From contig CATOTI010000002.1 of assembly GCA_951813295.1 (NCBI GenBank), forward strand, positions 62,001 through 126,000: a DNA stretch of 64,000 bases, given 5' to 3'. Source of the DNA: an uncultured Pseudomonadales bacterium (GTDB taxonomy: Bacteria; Pseudomonadota; Gammaproteobacteria; Pseudomonadales; Azotimanducaceae). This document shows, piece by piece, positions 9,284 to 17,347 of this stretch. A program made the translations under genes and the position numbers. Positions within the stretch are counted from its first letter, which is position 1; each line of letters opens with the position of its first letter. The notes beneath the pieces are model-generated. The model was not told the DNA's origin. It did not search any database and was given only the letters and a program-made list of their open reading frames with translations.

Positions 9284-10273
9284 TCAGGGCTGATAAACGA
9301 CCCCTTCGGCGATCTTGCGCGCCGTCACGACCGGGATCTCCCCGACGATCGTGACGAGGTGCTCCGCGTCCGGTCCATCGACGAGCTTCGTGAAGGCGAC
9401 GGTTGCGCCGTTGCGTGACACGACGTCGCCGGCGCCTTCTGGCATCGATTCCACGAAGACCGAGAACGCCGTCAGTCCGTCGGTGAACATCATTGTGTAG
9501 ACGTCCTTCTGATCCGCCGGCGGCCGACGGATGTCGGCACTCGTCATCCGAAATCCACTTGGAACCCATCGCGCGTACCACTTCAGCGGTTCGTTGCGCG
9601 AAACAAAGGTCTGATTGCTGGCCGAAAGATGACTGGTGATCGCACCGTGGGAGGTGCTCGGTTCGAGCGCTTCCTTGCTGACGTTGCCGATCTCCAGGCT
9701 CGTGAACTGGAAGATTTCGAGATTGGAACCGTCGAGATCGTGGAGTTCAGATCGCAGGAGTAAGCCCGTCTCCTCGTCGAGCCAGAGGCGATAGCCGAAC
9801 CGGTCCCCATCACGCGGGACGATCGCGACCCGTTTGGCAGGGCGCCCCGCCACACGCCCACTGCCCGCAAGACGTACATCGTAGCTATCGCCGATCGCGT
9901 CGAAACGCCGCGAAAACACGCGCGCGTAAGGACCGGCCGGGATCGAGCCTTCGAGCGCCAACAGATCGTCGCCAGGCTCGACGATGCAGAGCACTTCCTG
10001 CCCTCGGCGAATGATTTCGCGCGACGCCCCATTCAAATGGACCATGCGCTCGTGCTCGACGCCGTCGATCACTTTGTGCACGACCCGAATCGTCGCGAGG
10101 TCGTTGCCGCTGTAGTAGCTGAATACGCCGTCGTAGTCGAAATCCTGGAAAGCGCTGTCCATGCGCGCTACCCAGTCGGTCATCGCCCGCCCTTCGTCGA
10201 GCCCGGCGCCGACCGTCGGCGTCGCGCCCAACAACAGCATGAACGCGAGGATGGTCGAGGCGGGACGAATCAC
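9284..10273 (-). CDS. rseB: Sigma-E regulatory protein RseB/MucB
   Basis: RseB is a periplasmic protein that binds the anti-sigma factor RseA and shields it from proteolysis until it senses mislocalised lipoprotein or LPS. The 329-residue product has a signal peptide (residues 1-23, IRPASTILAFMLLLGATPTVGA). A lipoprotein-carrier-like fold follows, with FDYDGVFSYYSGNDLATIRVVHKVIDG. The C-terminal domain ends in TIVGEIPVVTARKIAEGV. The start is GTG overlapping the rseA stop (GTGA), so production is probably coupled to RseA. Confidence 0.93.
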   Translation of the reverse strand: MIRPASTILAFMLLLGATPTVGAGLDEGRAMTDWVARMDSAFQDFDYDGVFSYYSGNDLATIRVVHKVIDGVEHERMVHLNGASREIIRRGQEVLCIVEPGDDLLALEGSIPAGPYARVFSRRFDAIGDSYDVRLAGSGRVAGRPAKRVAIVPRDGDRFGYRLWLDEETGLLLRSELHDLDGSNLEIFQFTSLEIGNVSKEALEPSTSHGAITSHLSASNQTFVSRNEPLKWYARWVPSGFRMTSADIRRPPADQKDVYTMMFTDGLTAFSVFVESMPEGAGDVVSRNGATVAFTKLVDGPDAEHLVTIVGEIPVVTARKIAEGVVYQP

Positions 10274-10818
10274 TGCGATCGTTCGTCCGCGCGAACCGTG
10301 AGAACTTTGACGAACGGGACCGATGCCGTGCGTGTGGCAATCGACGTGTGCTGAGCGTGCTGCAGCATGTAAGCGTTTGCGCGCCGGCGGTCGTTCTCGC
10401 TCGGCAATCGCAGCCCCACGGGCGGCGTCGCATCAGCGACGAGCGGCCCACTCGGTTCGGTCTCAAAGAACTGGACGCCGAACACCAACGAGAGGGCGAC
10501 GGCTACGGCGATGCCACCGCGGATCACCCAATCACTCCACGCCGACTTCGTTTTCGTTGGCGGGTCGCTTTCTTCATCAAGCGGCTCAGGTTCCACGTCA
10601 TCGGTGTCAGACCCGGTCATCCAGCCGGCAAGTTCGGTACGGGTTCGCGGATCTGCCAGCGACTCGCCGCGCAAAACGGCGCCCAGGAGGTGGTAGCGGT
10701 GCCATTTTTCCCGCAGCTCGTCATCGTGCTCTACTTCGTCGAGCACACGCCGAACTTCGAATTCGTCTGCCTCGCCGTCGATCACGGCGGACATCGACTC
10801 ACGCAATGTCTCGGACAT
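10270..10818 (-). CDS. rseA: Anti-sigma-E factor RseA/MucA
   Basis: This single-pass inner-membrane protein holds sigma-E inactive through its cytoplasmic N-terminus and is degraded by regulated proteolysis under envelope stress. The 182-residue product has the family N-terminus SETLRESMSAVIDGEADEFE, with WHRYHLLGAVLRGE. One membrane helix lies at about residues 97-116 (WVIRGGIAVAVALSLVFGVQ). A periplasmic tail carries the MucA-type YMLQHAQHTS motif. It is followed by rseB with a four-base overlap. Its position 39 bp after rpoE fits the standard autoregulated operon. Confidence 0.94.
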   Translation of the reverse strand: MSETLRESMSAVIDGEADEFEVRRVLDEVEHDDELREKWHRYHLLGAVLRGESLADPRTRTELAGWMTGSDTDDVEPEPLDEESDPPTKTKSAWSDWVIRGGIAVAVALSLVFGVQFFETEPSGPLVADATPPVGLRLPSENDRRRANAYMLQHAQHTSIATRTASVPFVKVLTVRADERSQ

Positions 10819-10857
10819 GACTACCTCATCACTCCCATTCCCCCCAGAGTTCCACCA

Positions 10858-11436
10858 CTATTTCCTCGAAATCAGCGGTCGGATGTACTCATCGATCGCT
10901 TCTCGCGCGCGAAAGATCCTCGAACGCACCGTCCCCACAGGGCATTCCATGATCACAGCGATCTGCTCGTAGCTTAGACCATCAAATTCTCGAAGAGTTA
11001 CCGCGCTTTTCAGATCCTCCGGCAATCTGGCAATTGCTTCGTTGATTGCCGCCTCCAATTCGTCCCTTCGTAAGACACTTTCCGGGTCCTCGCGTTCCTT
11101 CGGCGTGTCGAGACTTTCCATCGAGTCGGCTTCCTCGACATCGAGGTCGACAGACTGCGGCCGCCGCGCGCGGGAGACGAGATAGTTCTTCGACGTATTG
11201 ATCGCGATCCGGTAAAGCCAGGTATAGAAGGCACTATCGCCACGAAAGCGCGGCAACGCGCGATAGGCCTTGATGAAGGATTCCTGGACGACGTCCTCGA
11301 CTTCCTCCGGCGTACGCACGAAGCGGCTCACCAACCCATGAATCTTGTGTTGGTAGCGGACAAACAGCAGATCAAAGGCGGAACGGTCGCCTTTCTGAAC
11401 CCGTTTGACTAACTCCTGGTCGGTATCGGCAGCCAA
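10858..11436 (-). CDS. rpoE: RNA polymerase sigma-E factor (RpoE/AlgU)
   Basis: This extracytoplasmic-function sigma factor controls the envelope stress regulon. It has 192 residues, with region 2 (DLLFVRYQHKIHGLVSRF, VQESFIKAYRALPRF, FYTWLYRIAINTSKNYL) and region 4 (ATLREFDGLSYEQIAVIMECP, VGTVRSRIFRAREAI). The start is TTG, preceded by AAGG six bases upstream in TAAGGTCGA. It is divergent from nadB across about 150 bp, the usual gammaproteobacterial arrangement. I looked for a sigma-E-type -35/-10 pair (GGAACTT, TCNNA) upstream and did not find a good match. Confidence 0.96.
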   Translation of the reverse strand: MAADTDQELVKRVQKGDRSAFDLLFVRYQHKIHGLVSRFVRTPEEVEDVVQESFIKAYRALPRFRGDSAFYTWLYRIAINTSKNYLVSRARRPQSVDLDVEEADSMESLDTPKEREDPESVLRRDELEAAINEAIARLPEDLKSAVTLREFDGLSYEQIAVIMECPVGTVRSRIFRAREAIDEYIRPLISRK

Positions 11437-11590
11437 TCGACCTTAAGTCCTTATGGACGTACATGGCGCTTTCTTTGGCGGACGGTTTCTCGACCCGCAG
11501 CGAGCGCTCTGTCTGATCGCGCGCATTCTGCCCTTTGGCTGCGGGTTATACTAGCTGGCCACCTTGTTGCGATGGGGCCAGGGCCGGCAC
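11437..11590. promoter_or_regulatory. Divergent rpoE/nadB control region
   Basis: This 154-bp region must drive rpoE leftward and nadB rightward. A good -10-like TATACT lies on the plus strand at 11547-11552, without a recognisable -35 at 16-18 bp. A transcript from it would begin near 11560, too close to the upstream TTG at 11564 for normal initiation. That supports the TTG at 11591 as the nadB start. On the minus strand only the ribosome-binding site of rpoE is clear. Confidence 0.35.
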
Positions 11591-13261
11591 TTGACGCGAT
11601 CACGAACAGCCAAGCTGGCCGAAACGGCCAATCCGCGACAATCAGCCGACGTCCTGATCCTCGGTAGCGGCGCCGCCGGGCTCGCGGCAGCCCTTCATCT
11701 ACCCGAGCATTTGAGCGTCCTCGTCCTCTCCAAAGACGCCATTCGGGACGGGTCGACCAACTGGGCGCAAGGTGGGATCGCCGCGGTCCAGGCGAACTCC
11801 GACAGCTTCGAATCACATATCGATGACACGATCCGCGCGGGCGCGGGTCTATGCGACGAAGAGGTCGTCGCCTTTACCGTACAAGAAGGCCCCGGGGCGA
11901 TCGAACATCTGATCTCACTCGGGCTCGAGTTCGACAAACGGGCCCACGGGCTCGATCTGACCAAGGAAGGCGGGCACACCTACCGTCGCGTCCTGCACGT
12001 GGCGGATTCCACCGGACGAGCCGTCGAATCGACCCTGGTTCGTCAGGTATTGGGCAAACCCAATGTCGAGGTGCTCGTCGATCGCGTGGCGATCGACATC
12101 GTCACGTCCGCGAAGCTCGGCGCCACGGACAACCGGGTTCTCGGCGCCTACGTCTACAACCGTCAGACGACCCACGTCGAAGTGATCGAAGCTCGCTTCG
12201 TGATCCTCGCAACGGGTGGCGCCAGCAAGGTGTATCTCTACACGAGCAATCCGGACGGCGCGACGGGTGATGGCATCGCGATGGCCTGGCGCGCTGGTAG
12301 TCGCATCGCGAACATGGAATTCAACCAATTCCACCCCACCTGCCTCTACCACCCGGAGGCGAAGTCGTTCCTCATCAGCGAGGCGGTCCGGGGAGAAGGC
12401 GGACGGCTGTTGCTGCCGGACGGCACGCCTTTCATGGAACGGTTCGACTCGCGCGGAGAGCTGGCTTCGCGCGACATCGTCGCCCGGGCGATCGACCACG
12501 AAATCAAACGTCTCGGTGTCGACTGTGTCTTCCTCGACATCAGCCACCGCGACGATCAGTTCATCGAGACCCATTTCCCGACCATCCTGAAACGATGCCT
12601 GCGCTACGGCATCGACATGCGTCGCGAACCGATTCCCGTCGTCCCGGCCGCGCACTACACCTGCGGCGGCGTCGTCGTCGACACGGATGGGCGTACGGAC
12701 GTTCCAGGCCTCTATGCAGTCGGCGAAGTGGCTTGCACGGGCCTGCACGGCGCGAACCGGCTCGCCAGCAACTCGTTGCTCGAGTGCCTGGTCTTCGCCA
12801 GAAGCGCGGCGGAACATATCGCCGCCGCTGACCGGGGCACTCACGAGACGATCGACGTGCCCGATTGGGACGAATCGCGTGTGACCGATTCGGACGAGCA
12901 GGTGGTGCTCAATCACAACTGGCACGAGCTCAGACGCTTCATGTGGGACTACGTCGGCATCGTCCGCACAACACGTCGCCTCGAACGTGCCCAGCACCGC
13001 CTCGACCTCCTGAAGCGCGAAATCAAGGACTACTACGAGCACCACCGCGTGACCGCCGACCTCCTCGAGTTACGCAACCTCGTGCACGTCGCCGAACTCA
13101 TCGTGCGTTGCGCCATGTCGCGCAAGGAAAGCAGAGGCCTGCACTACACGCTCGACTTCCCCGAAACACTCACCGTCGCCGAGCGAAGCCTGGTTCATCC
13201 CGAGCCCGACCCACTCGACGTGTTGCGTCCGAGAAGGGCCCGCCGCAGCATCGCGAACTGA
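11591..13261 (+). CDS. nadB: L-aspartate oxidase
   Basis: NadB oxidises L-aspartate to iminoaspartate with FAD, the first step of de novo NAD synthesis in the cytoplasm. The product has the dinucleotide-binding motif VLILGSGAAGLAAALHL and the oxidase segments GSTNWAQGGIAAV, FNQFHPTCLYHP, AAHYTCGGV and GLHGANRLASNSLLECLVF. The C-terminal helical domain contains RRFMWDYVGIVRTTRRLERA. From TTG 11591, preceded by CAGGG, it has 556 residues (E. coli 540). An earlier TTG at 11564 is less likely. Its 3' end overlaps the convergent ygfX by 67 bp. Confidence 0.96.
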   Translation: MTRSRTAKLAETANPRQSADVLILGSGAAGLAAALHLPEHLSVLVLSKDAIRDGSTNWAQGGIAAVQANSDSFESHIDDTIRAGAGLCDEEVVAFTVQEGPGAIEHLISLGLEFDKRAHGLDLTKEGGHTYRRVLHVADSTGRAVESTLVRQVLGKPNVEVLVDRVAIDIVTSAKLGATDNRVLGAYVYNRQTTHVEVIEARFVILATGGASKVYLYTSNPDGATGDGIAMAWRAGSRIANMEFNQFHPTCLYHPEAKSFLISEAVRGEGGRLLLPDGTPFMERFDSRGELASRDIVARAIDHEIKRLGVDCVFLDISHRDDQFIETHFPTILKRCLRYGIDMRREPIPVVPAAHYTCGGVVVDTDGRTDVPGLYAVGEVACTGLHGANRLASNSLLECLVFARSAAEHIAAADRGTHETIDVPDWDESRVTDSDEQVVLNHNWHELRRFMWDYVGIVRTTRRLERAQHRLDLLKREIKDYYEHHRVTADLLELRNLVHVAELIVRCAMSRKESRGLHYTLDFPETLTVAERSLVHPEPDPLDVLRPRRARRSIAN

Positions 13262-13590
13262 TCTTCCCGGATCGTGCGACGCCGGATGAGCAGCGTTCGA
13301 TGCCGCGTGGGAATCACGATCGTGGAATCGACCATCCAAACCGATCCTCGAACGTCGACCGTTTCTCGATAGCCGCTTCGGTCTCGACCGGGTCCCAATA
13401 GGGCGAGCCGTTCATTCTCGATCACAAGTAGCCAGGTCTCCGCACGCCGCGCGACGTCGAGCCAATGGCGGAACGAGACTATCCCGGCGACGATCGAAAG
13501 CTGACCGACGGCCAAAAACCACACACCAGCGAGAAAGAGATGGATGACCGCGACCGCGACTAGCCAATCGAGCCCCGGCGTCCATAGCAT
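13195..13590 (-). CDS. ygfX: YgfX/CptA-family small membrane protein
   Basis: The 131-residue product has a hydrophobic hairpin at the N-terminus (LDWLVAVAVIHLFLAGVWFLAVGQLSIVAGIV, about residues 8-39). A cytoplasmic basic domain follows, including WLLVIENERLALLGPG and ending with a Ser/Gly tail. This layout and its position just after sdhE and opposite nadB match YgfX (CptA), an inner-membrane protein described in E. coli as a toxin affecting cell shape and as functionally linked to SdhE. Sequence conservation in this family is low, so the call rests mostly on topology and synteny. The start ATG is 26 bases after the sdhE stop. Confidence 0.78.
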   Translation of the reverse strand: MLWTPGLDWLVAVAVIHLFLAGVWFLAVGQLSIVAGIVSFRHWLDVARRAETWLLVIENERLALLGPGRDRSGYRETVDVRGSVWMVDSTIVIPTRHRTLLIRRRTIREDQFAMLRRALLGRNTSSGSGSG

Positions 13591-13616
13591 CCGTGCGCCG
13601 CGGTTCGCGTGCGCCG

Positions 13617-13886
13617 TCAGAGCCTCGCGGCCGCTGCGATCTTCTCAATCAGCCTCTCGAACTCCGGCGGTGGTCGTCGAACCCCTTGCAACCAGTCCCA
13701 AAGCTCGAAATCGTCGAGCCCGAGAAGATCAACGTACCGGCGCTTCTCTTCGCTCGAGAGCGAATCGAATTCGTCCTCGACGAACGCGACGAGCACGAGA
13801 TCCAGCTCCAACATTCCCCGGCGACTGCGCCAACGGGCCCGGCCTTTTTCGAGCTCGGTCTCTTCGCCATGTTCTGCATGATCCAT
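13617..13886 (-). CDS. sdhE: FAD assembly factor SdhE
   Basis: SdhE assists covalent attachment of FAD to the flavoprotein subunits of succinate dehydrogenase and fumarate reductase. The product contains the family core RARWRSRRGMLELDLVLVAF, with RRGM[LR]ELD immediately recognisable, and then EYDSL-like FDSLSSEEKRRYVDLL and DFELWDWL. From ATG 13886 it has 89 residues (E. coli 88). An ATG at 13925 with an AGG seven bases before it would give 102 residues and is also possible. It forms a two-gene unit with ygfX, divergent from ygfZ. Confidence 0.9.
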   Translation of the reverse strand: MDHAEHGEETELEKGRARWRSRRGMLELDLVLVAFVEDEFDSLSSEEKRRYVDLLGLDDFELWDWLQGVRRPPPEFERLIEKIAAAARL

Positions 13887-13979
13887 CGAACCATCGTTGG
13901 CGATCGGCGGATGAAGCTCAAGCATCGAATCGCCTGCTACGATGTAGGAGAAGGTCCATTTTCGCGTGCAACGGTTCCG

Positions 13980-14720
13980 ATGAATGACTCCGAACGACAA
14001 TTCGTCCTGCTCACCCTCGCCGGCCGCGACGCGGCGAGCTTCCTTCAGGGCTATGTCACGGCGGACATCGATGCCATCGCGCCAGCGCACGCCTTGCCCA
14101 CCGCTTTCACCGATATCAAAGGACGTGTCACGGCTTCCGGTTGGTTGTGGGGCACGGCGGATCATGTCCGAATCCTGCTACACGCCTCGGTCGCCCAGTC
14201 GCAAAAGGCCGATCTCGCCAAGTACCTGATGTTCTCGAAGGCCGAATGGCTCGACGACGGGATCGCCCGATTCGTCCGAGCGGACGACCCGGACGCCGCG
14301 GTTTCGTTGCCGCCGACCGAATTCGCAATCGCCGTCGATCACACCGATCGGGCGGCCGGCGACGACACGTTCTATCGCGGTTGTGTCGAGGCAGGGATGA
14401 TCGTCGTGACCGAAGCCATCGCCGGGCGATTTCTACCGCAATCCTTGGGCCTGACGGCAGTCGACGCGGTCAGCTTCAATAAGGGCTGTTACCTCGGACA
14501 GGAAATCGTCGCCCGCGCCGAGCACCGCGGACGCATCAAAGTCGGTCTCGCCCGCTTCACGACCCCCGCAACACCGCTCGCGACGGGTGCGGCACTCTTC
14601 GTTGATGAGAAGAACGTCGGCACCGTGCTGGCGAGCACCCAAAACCTCACATTGGCCGCCACCCGCCACGATGGCCCGCAGCAAACCGCGGACGGGCTCG
14701 TCCTCGAAATCGAACGCTAG
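13980..14720 (+). CDS. ygfZ: Folate-binding protein YgfZ (GcvT-like)
   Basis: YgfZ is a tetrahydrofolate-binding protein that supports certain iron-sulfur enzymes such as MiaB. The 246-residue product carries the signature FNKGCYLGQEIVARAEHRG near residues 165-183, with the conserved cysteine of KGCYxGQE. The N-terminal GcvT-like fold contains FLQGYVTADIDAI. It is shorter than E. coli YgfZ (326) but similar to many proteobacterial homologues. The frame is open upstream to 13593, but that part is antisense to sdhE. ATG 13980 begins MNDSERQFVLLTL, where homology starts. It ends seven bases before the next convergent gene. Confidence 0.9.
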   Translation: MNDSERQFVLLTLAGRDAASFLQGYVTADIDAIAPAHALPTAFTDIKGRVTASGWLWGTADHVRILLHASVAQSQKADLAKYLMFSKAEWLDDGIARFVRADDPDAAVSLPPTEFAIAVDHTDRAAGDDTFYRGCVEAGMIVVTEAIAGRFLPQSLGLTAVDAVSFNKGCYLGQEIVARAEHRGRIKVGLARFTTPATPLATGAALFVDEKNVGTVLASTQNLTLAATRHDGPQQTADGLVLEIER

Positions 14721-14727
14721 GCCGAAC

Positions 14728-15795
14728 TCAGAGATCCGCGAGTGGGTTCTCGGGCCAGGGCGGCTCGAAGTGGGCGAGCACGTGCTCGCGTGTCAGCGAG
14801 TCCCAATCGACATGCCATTGGGCCGCGTCTCGGTCGATCAACACCGCGCGGACCCCTTCCGGGAAATCAGGGCGCCGCGCGCATTGTGCCCCGAGGATCA
14901 TTTCCAGCCGGAAGCAATCGGCGTCGGTGTACCCGCGTGAGCGGTTGATTTGCTCGAGCACGATACCCACGGTCGTCGGGCAACCGACCTCAGCCTTGTC
15001 TCGCGCCTGCGCGGCCCATCGCGAAACGTTCGCGATCGTGTCGAGGCCCGCGCGTAAGCCTTCGACGGTGAGGTCGGGATCCGCAAGCTCCCGCTCGATA
15101 TCCGCCTCGACTTGCGCGAGTTCCGAATCGGGCATGCCTTCGATCGTCTCGGTCGACGCGACGAGCCGGTCACGCCAATCGGCCTGACAAACGAGCTCTA
15201 CAACGTCTTCGTCCGCGGCCACGACATGATGGGCGAGCCCGATCTTGAGCGCGTCCGCCGCATTGATCAGCGCACCGGTCGCACCAAAGAATCTCGCGAT
15301 CGCGACATCGAGATCGCGCAGAAACACGGTCGCGCCCGCGTCCGGAAAGAGGCCGATACTCACCTCGGGGTAAGCAAACCGGGACCGTGGGGTCGCCAGG
15401 CGTACCTCGCTCGACCCGAAGATCCCCATGCCGCCGCCCATGACCACGCCGAAGCCGTGGCAAATGACGGGTTTCAGGTACGACTTGATCATGTAGTCGA
15501 GCCGATACTCCGATTCGAAGAAGTCCTCGGCCAGATTGTCGACGATGCCGCCTACCTCGAGGTTCTTGAGAATGGCATCGCGCAGAATGGTGACGTCGCC
15601 ACCGGCACAGAATCCACGGTCGCCGGCTGCCGTGATGACGACCCGCTTGATGTCGTCACGGTCCCGCCAGGCCGTCAGGCGCTCGACCAGCGTGCCGACC
15701 ATGTCGATCGTCAGGACGTTGATCCGCGCCGGGTCATCGAGCCAGAGTGCGCCGATCGTACCGTCGGCGCCCTCGCACTCTTCGAAACGAACCAC
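14728..15795 (-). CDS. 3-hydroxyisobutyryl-CoA hydrolase / enoyl-CoA hydratase-family protein
   Basis: This crotonase-fold enzyme most resembles 3-hydroxyisobutyryl-CoA hydrolase, which releases 3-hydroxyisobutyrate during valine breakdown. Key segments are KRVVITAAGDRGFCAGGDV (oxyanion hole), ICHGFGVVMGGGMGIFGSSEVRLAT, FPEVSIGLFPDAG-like YPEVSIGLFPDAGAT, and the C-terminal FPEGVRAVLIDRDAAQWH, characteristic of the hydrolase clade. From the GTG at 15795 it has 355 residues. This GTG shares its first base with the stop of mmsA upstream (TAGTG), so the two are translated together and belong to one pathway. An enoyl-CoA hydratase role cannot be excluded. Confidence 0.85.
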   Translation of the reverse strand: MVRFEECEGADGTIGALWLDDPARINVLTIDMVGTLVERLTAWRDRDDIKRVVITAAGDRGFCAGGDVTILRDAILKNLEVGGIVDNLAEDFFESEYRLDYMIKSYLKPVICHGFGVVMGGGMGIFGSSEVRLATPRSRFAYPEVSIGLFPDAGATVFLRDLDVAIARFFGATGALINAADALKIGLAHHVVAADEDVVELVCQADWRDRLVASTETIEGMPDSELAQVEADIERELADPDLTVEGLRAGLDTIANVSRWAAQARDKAEVGCPTTVGIVLEQINRSRGYTDADCFRLEMILGAQCARRPDFPEGVRAVLIDRDAAQWHVDWDSLTREHVLAHFEPPWPENPLADL

Positions 15796-17285
15796 TATTG
15801 CAACCGAATCGTCATGTTGGCGGTCGCCGGCGCCATCTCGTCGAGCCAGCGCGCCGTCACGGTTTTGGTCTCCGTGTAGAAGCGAACGGCTTGCTTGCCG
15901 TAGGTGTGGAGATCGCCGAAGAACGAGTCCTTCCACCCGGTGAAGGAGAAGAACGGCAGCGGTACCGGGATCGGCACGTTGATGCCGACCTGGCCGACCT
16001 CGATCTCGTGCTGGAAAGTGCGCGCCGCGCCACCACTGGAGGTAAAGATCGAAACGCCGTTGCCGTACGGGTTCTGGTTGATGAGGTCGATCGCGTCAGA
16101 CAGCGTCTCGACGCCGGACGAGACGAGCACCGGCCCGAAGATTTCTTCCCTGTAGATCGACATCTCGGGGGTGACGTCGGCAAAGAGCGTCGGGCCGACC
16201 CAGTTGCCGTCCGGATAGCCGTCGACCGTACAGTCACGACCGTCGAGCACGAGACGCGCGCCTTCCTCGTCGCCACGCTCGATGAAGCCGACGATGCGAT
16301 CCTTTGCTGCCTGGGTGATCTGCGGACCGTAGCCGGCATCCTCGTCGTCCCAGACACCCGGTCGAACCGCTGCCATCGCCTCGGCGATATCGTCGACCCA
16401 CTCGCGCGCTTCACCGACGAGGATACAGGCGCTGATGGCCATGCATCTTTGGCCGGCCGCGCCGCACGAGGCACCGACGAGGCTCGAGATCGCCTGATCC
16501 TTGTTGGCATCCGGCATGATCACCATGTGGTTCTTGGCGCCGGCGAGCGCTTGCACACGCTTCAGGTTCTGCGCCGCCGTCTGATAGATGTACTTCGCGA
16601 CCGGTACCGAACCGACGAAGCTGACGGCTTTGATATCGCGGTGCGTGAGCAGCGCATCGACCTGGTCCTTGCCGCCGTGGATCACCTGAAGAATGCCGTC
16701 CGGCGCGCCCGCTTCGCTGAAGAGTTCAGCCAGGCGCATCGGCGTCATCGGGTCCTGCTCCGAGGGCTTTAGTACGAAGCCGTTTCCGCACGCCACCGCG
16801 AGCGGGAACATCCAGAGCGGAATCATCGCCGGAAAGTTGAACGGCGTGATCCCGGCGCAAACACCCAGCGGTTGGATAACCGAATAGGTATCGATCCGTC
16901 GCGCGACGTTCTCCACCGTTTCGCCCATCAGCATCGACGAGACGTTGCAGGCGTGTTCGACGACCTCGATGCCGCGCCAGACATCGCCTTTGGCGTCATC
17001 GAAGGTCTTGCCCGTTTCGAGGGAAAGAATCCTGGCGATGTCGTCGTGGTTCGCTTTGAGCAGTTCCTGGTACTTGAACATGAGCCGCGCACGTTCCGGC
17101 GTCGGCACTTCACGCCACTCACGCTGAGCGTCCCCAGCGGCAGCAACCGCAGCGTCGATTTCGGCTGCCGTGGCGTACGGGATCGTCGCGAGGACTTCCT
17201 GGTTGGCGGGATTGGTCACCTCGAGCGTGTCGCCGGTCCCGGCGACCGTCGCCCCGTTCACGAAATTGCCAAGCTTTGTGGTCAT
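15795..17285 (-). CDS. mmsA: CoA-acylating methylmalonate-semialdehyde dehydrogenase
   Basis: MmsA oxidatively decarboxylates methylmalonate semialdehyde to propionyl-CoA with NAD and CoA at the end of valine catabolism. The 496-residue aldehyde-dehydrogenase fold shows [21 protein letters not shown], the NAD-binding [12 protein letters not shown], and the catalytic cysteine C281 within GAAGQRCMA, a pattern specific to the MmsA clade. The C-terminus has [21 protein letters not shown]. The ATG is preceded by GAGG nine bases upstream and lies 62 bp after ung. Pairing with the hydrolase gene supports a valine-degradation role. Confidence 0.94.
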   Translation of the reverse strand: MTTKLGNFVNGATVAGTGDTLEVTNPANQEVLATIPYATAAEIDAAVAAAGDAQREWREVPTPERARLMFKYQELLKANHDDIARILSLETGKTFDDAKGDVWRGIEVVEHACNVSSMLMGETVENVARRIDTYSVIQPLGVCAGITPFNFPAMIPLWMFPLAVACGNGFVLKPSEQDPMTPMRLAELFSEAGAPDGILQVIHGGKDQVDALLTHRDIKAVSFVGSVPVAKYIYQTAAQNLKRVQALAGAKNHMVIMPDANKDQAISSLVGASCGAAGQRCMAISACILVGEAREWVDDIAEAMAAVRPGVWDDEDAGYGPQITQAAKDRIVGFIERGDEEGARLVLDGRDCTVDGYPDGNWVGPTLFADVTPEMSIYREEIFGPVLVSSGVETLSDAIDLINQNPYGNGVSIFTSSGGAARTFQHEIEVGQVGINVPIPVPLPFFSFTGWKDSFFGDLHTYGKQAVRFYTETKTVTARWLDEMAPATANMTIRLQ

Positions 17286-17347
17286 GGGCTAGTCCTCAAT
17301 AACAAACTGATAAGAGCCGACGAGCCAACGCCCGCTCAAGAACGAAT

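Noticed and set aside
11564..11590. TTG at 11564 as the nadB start
   Set aside because: It lies about 12 bases after the only -10-like box and lacks a ribosome-binding site; TTG 11591 has CAGGG upstream and fits the family length better.
11915..13045. A 376-codon open frame antisense to nadB
   Set aside because: Mirror frame of a conserved gene with no motif or ribosome-binding site.
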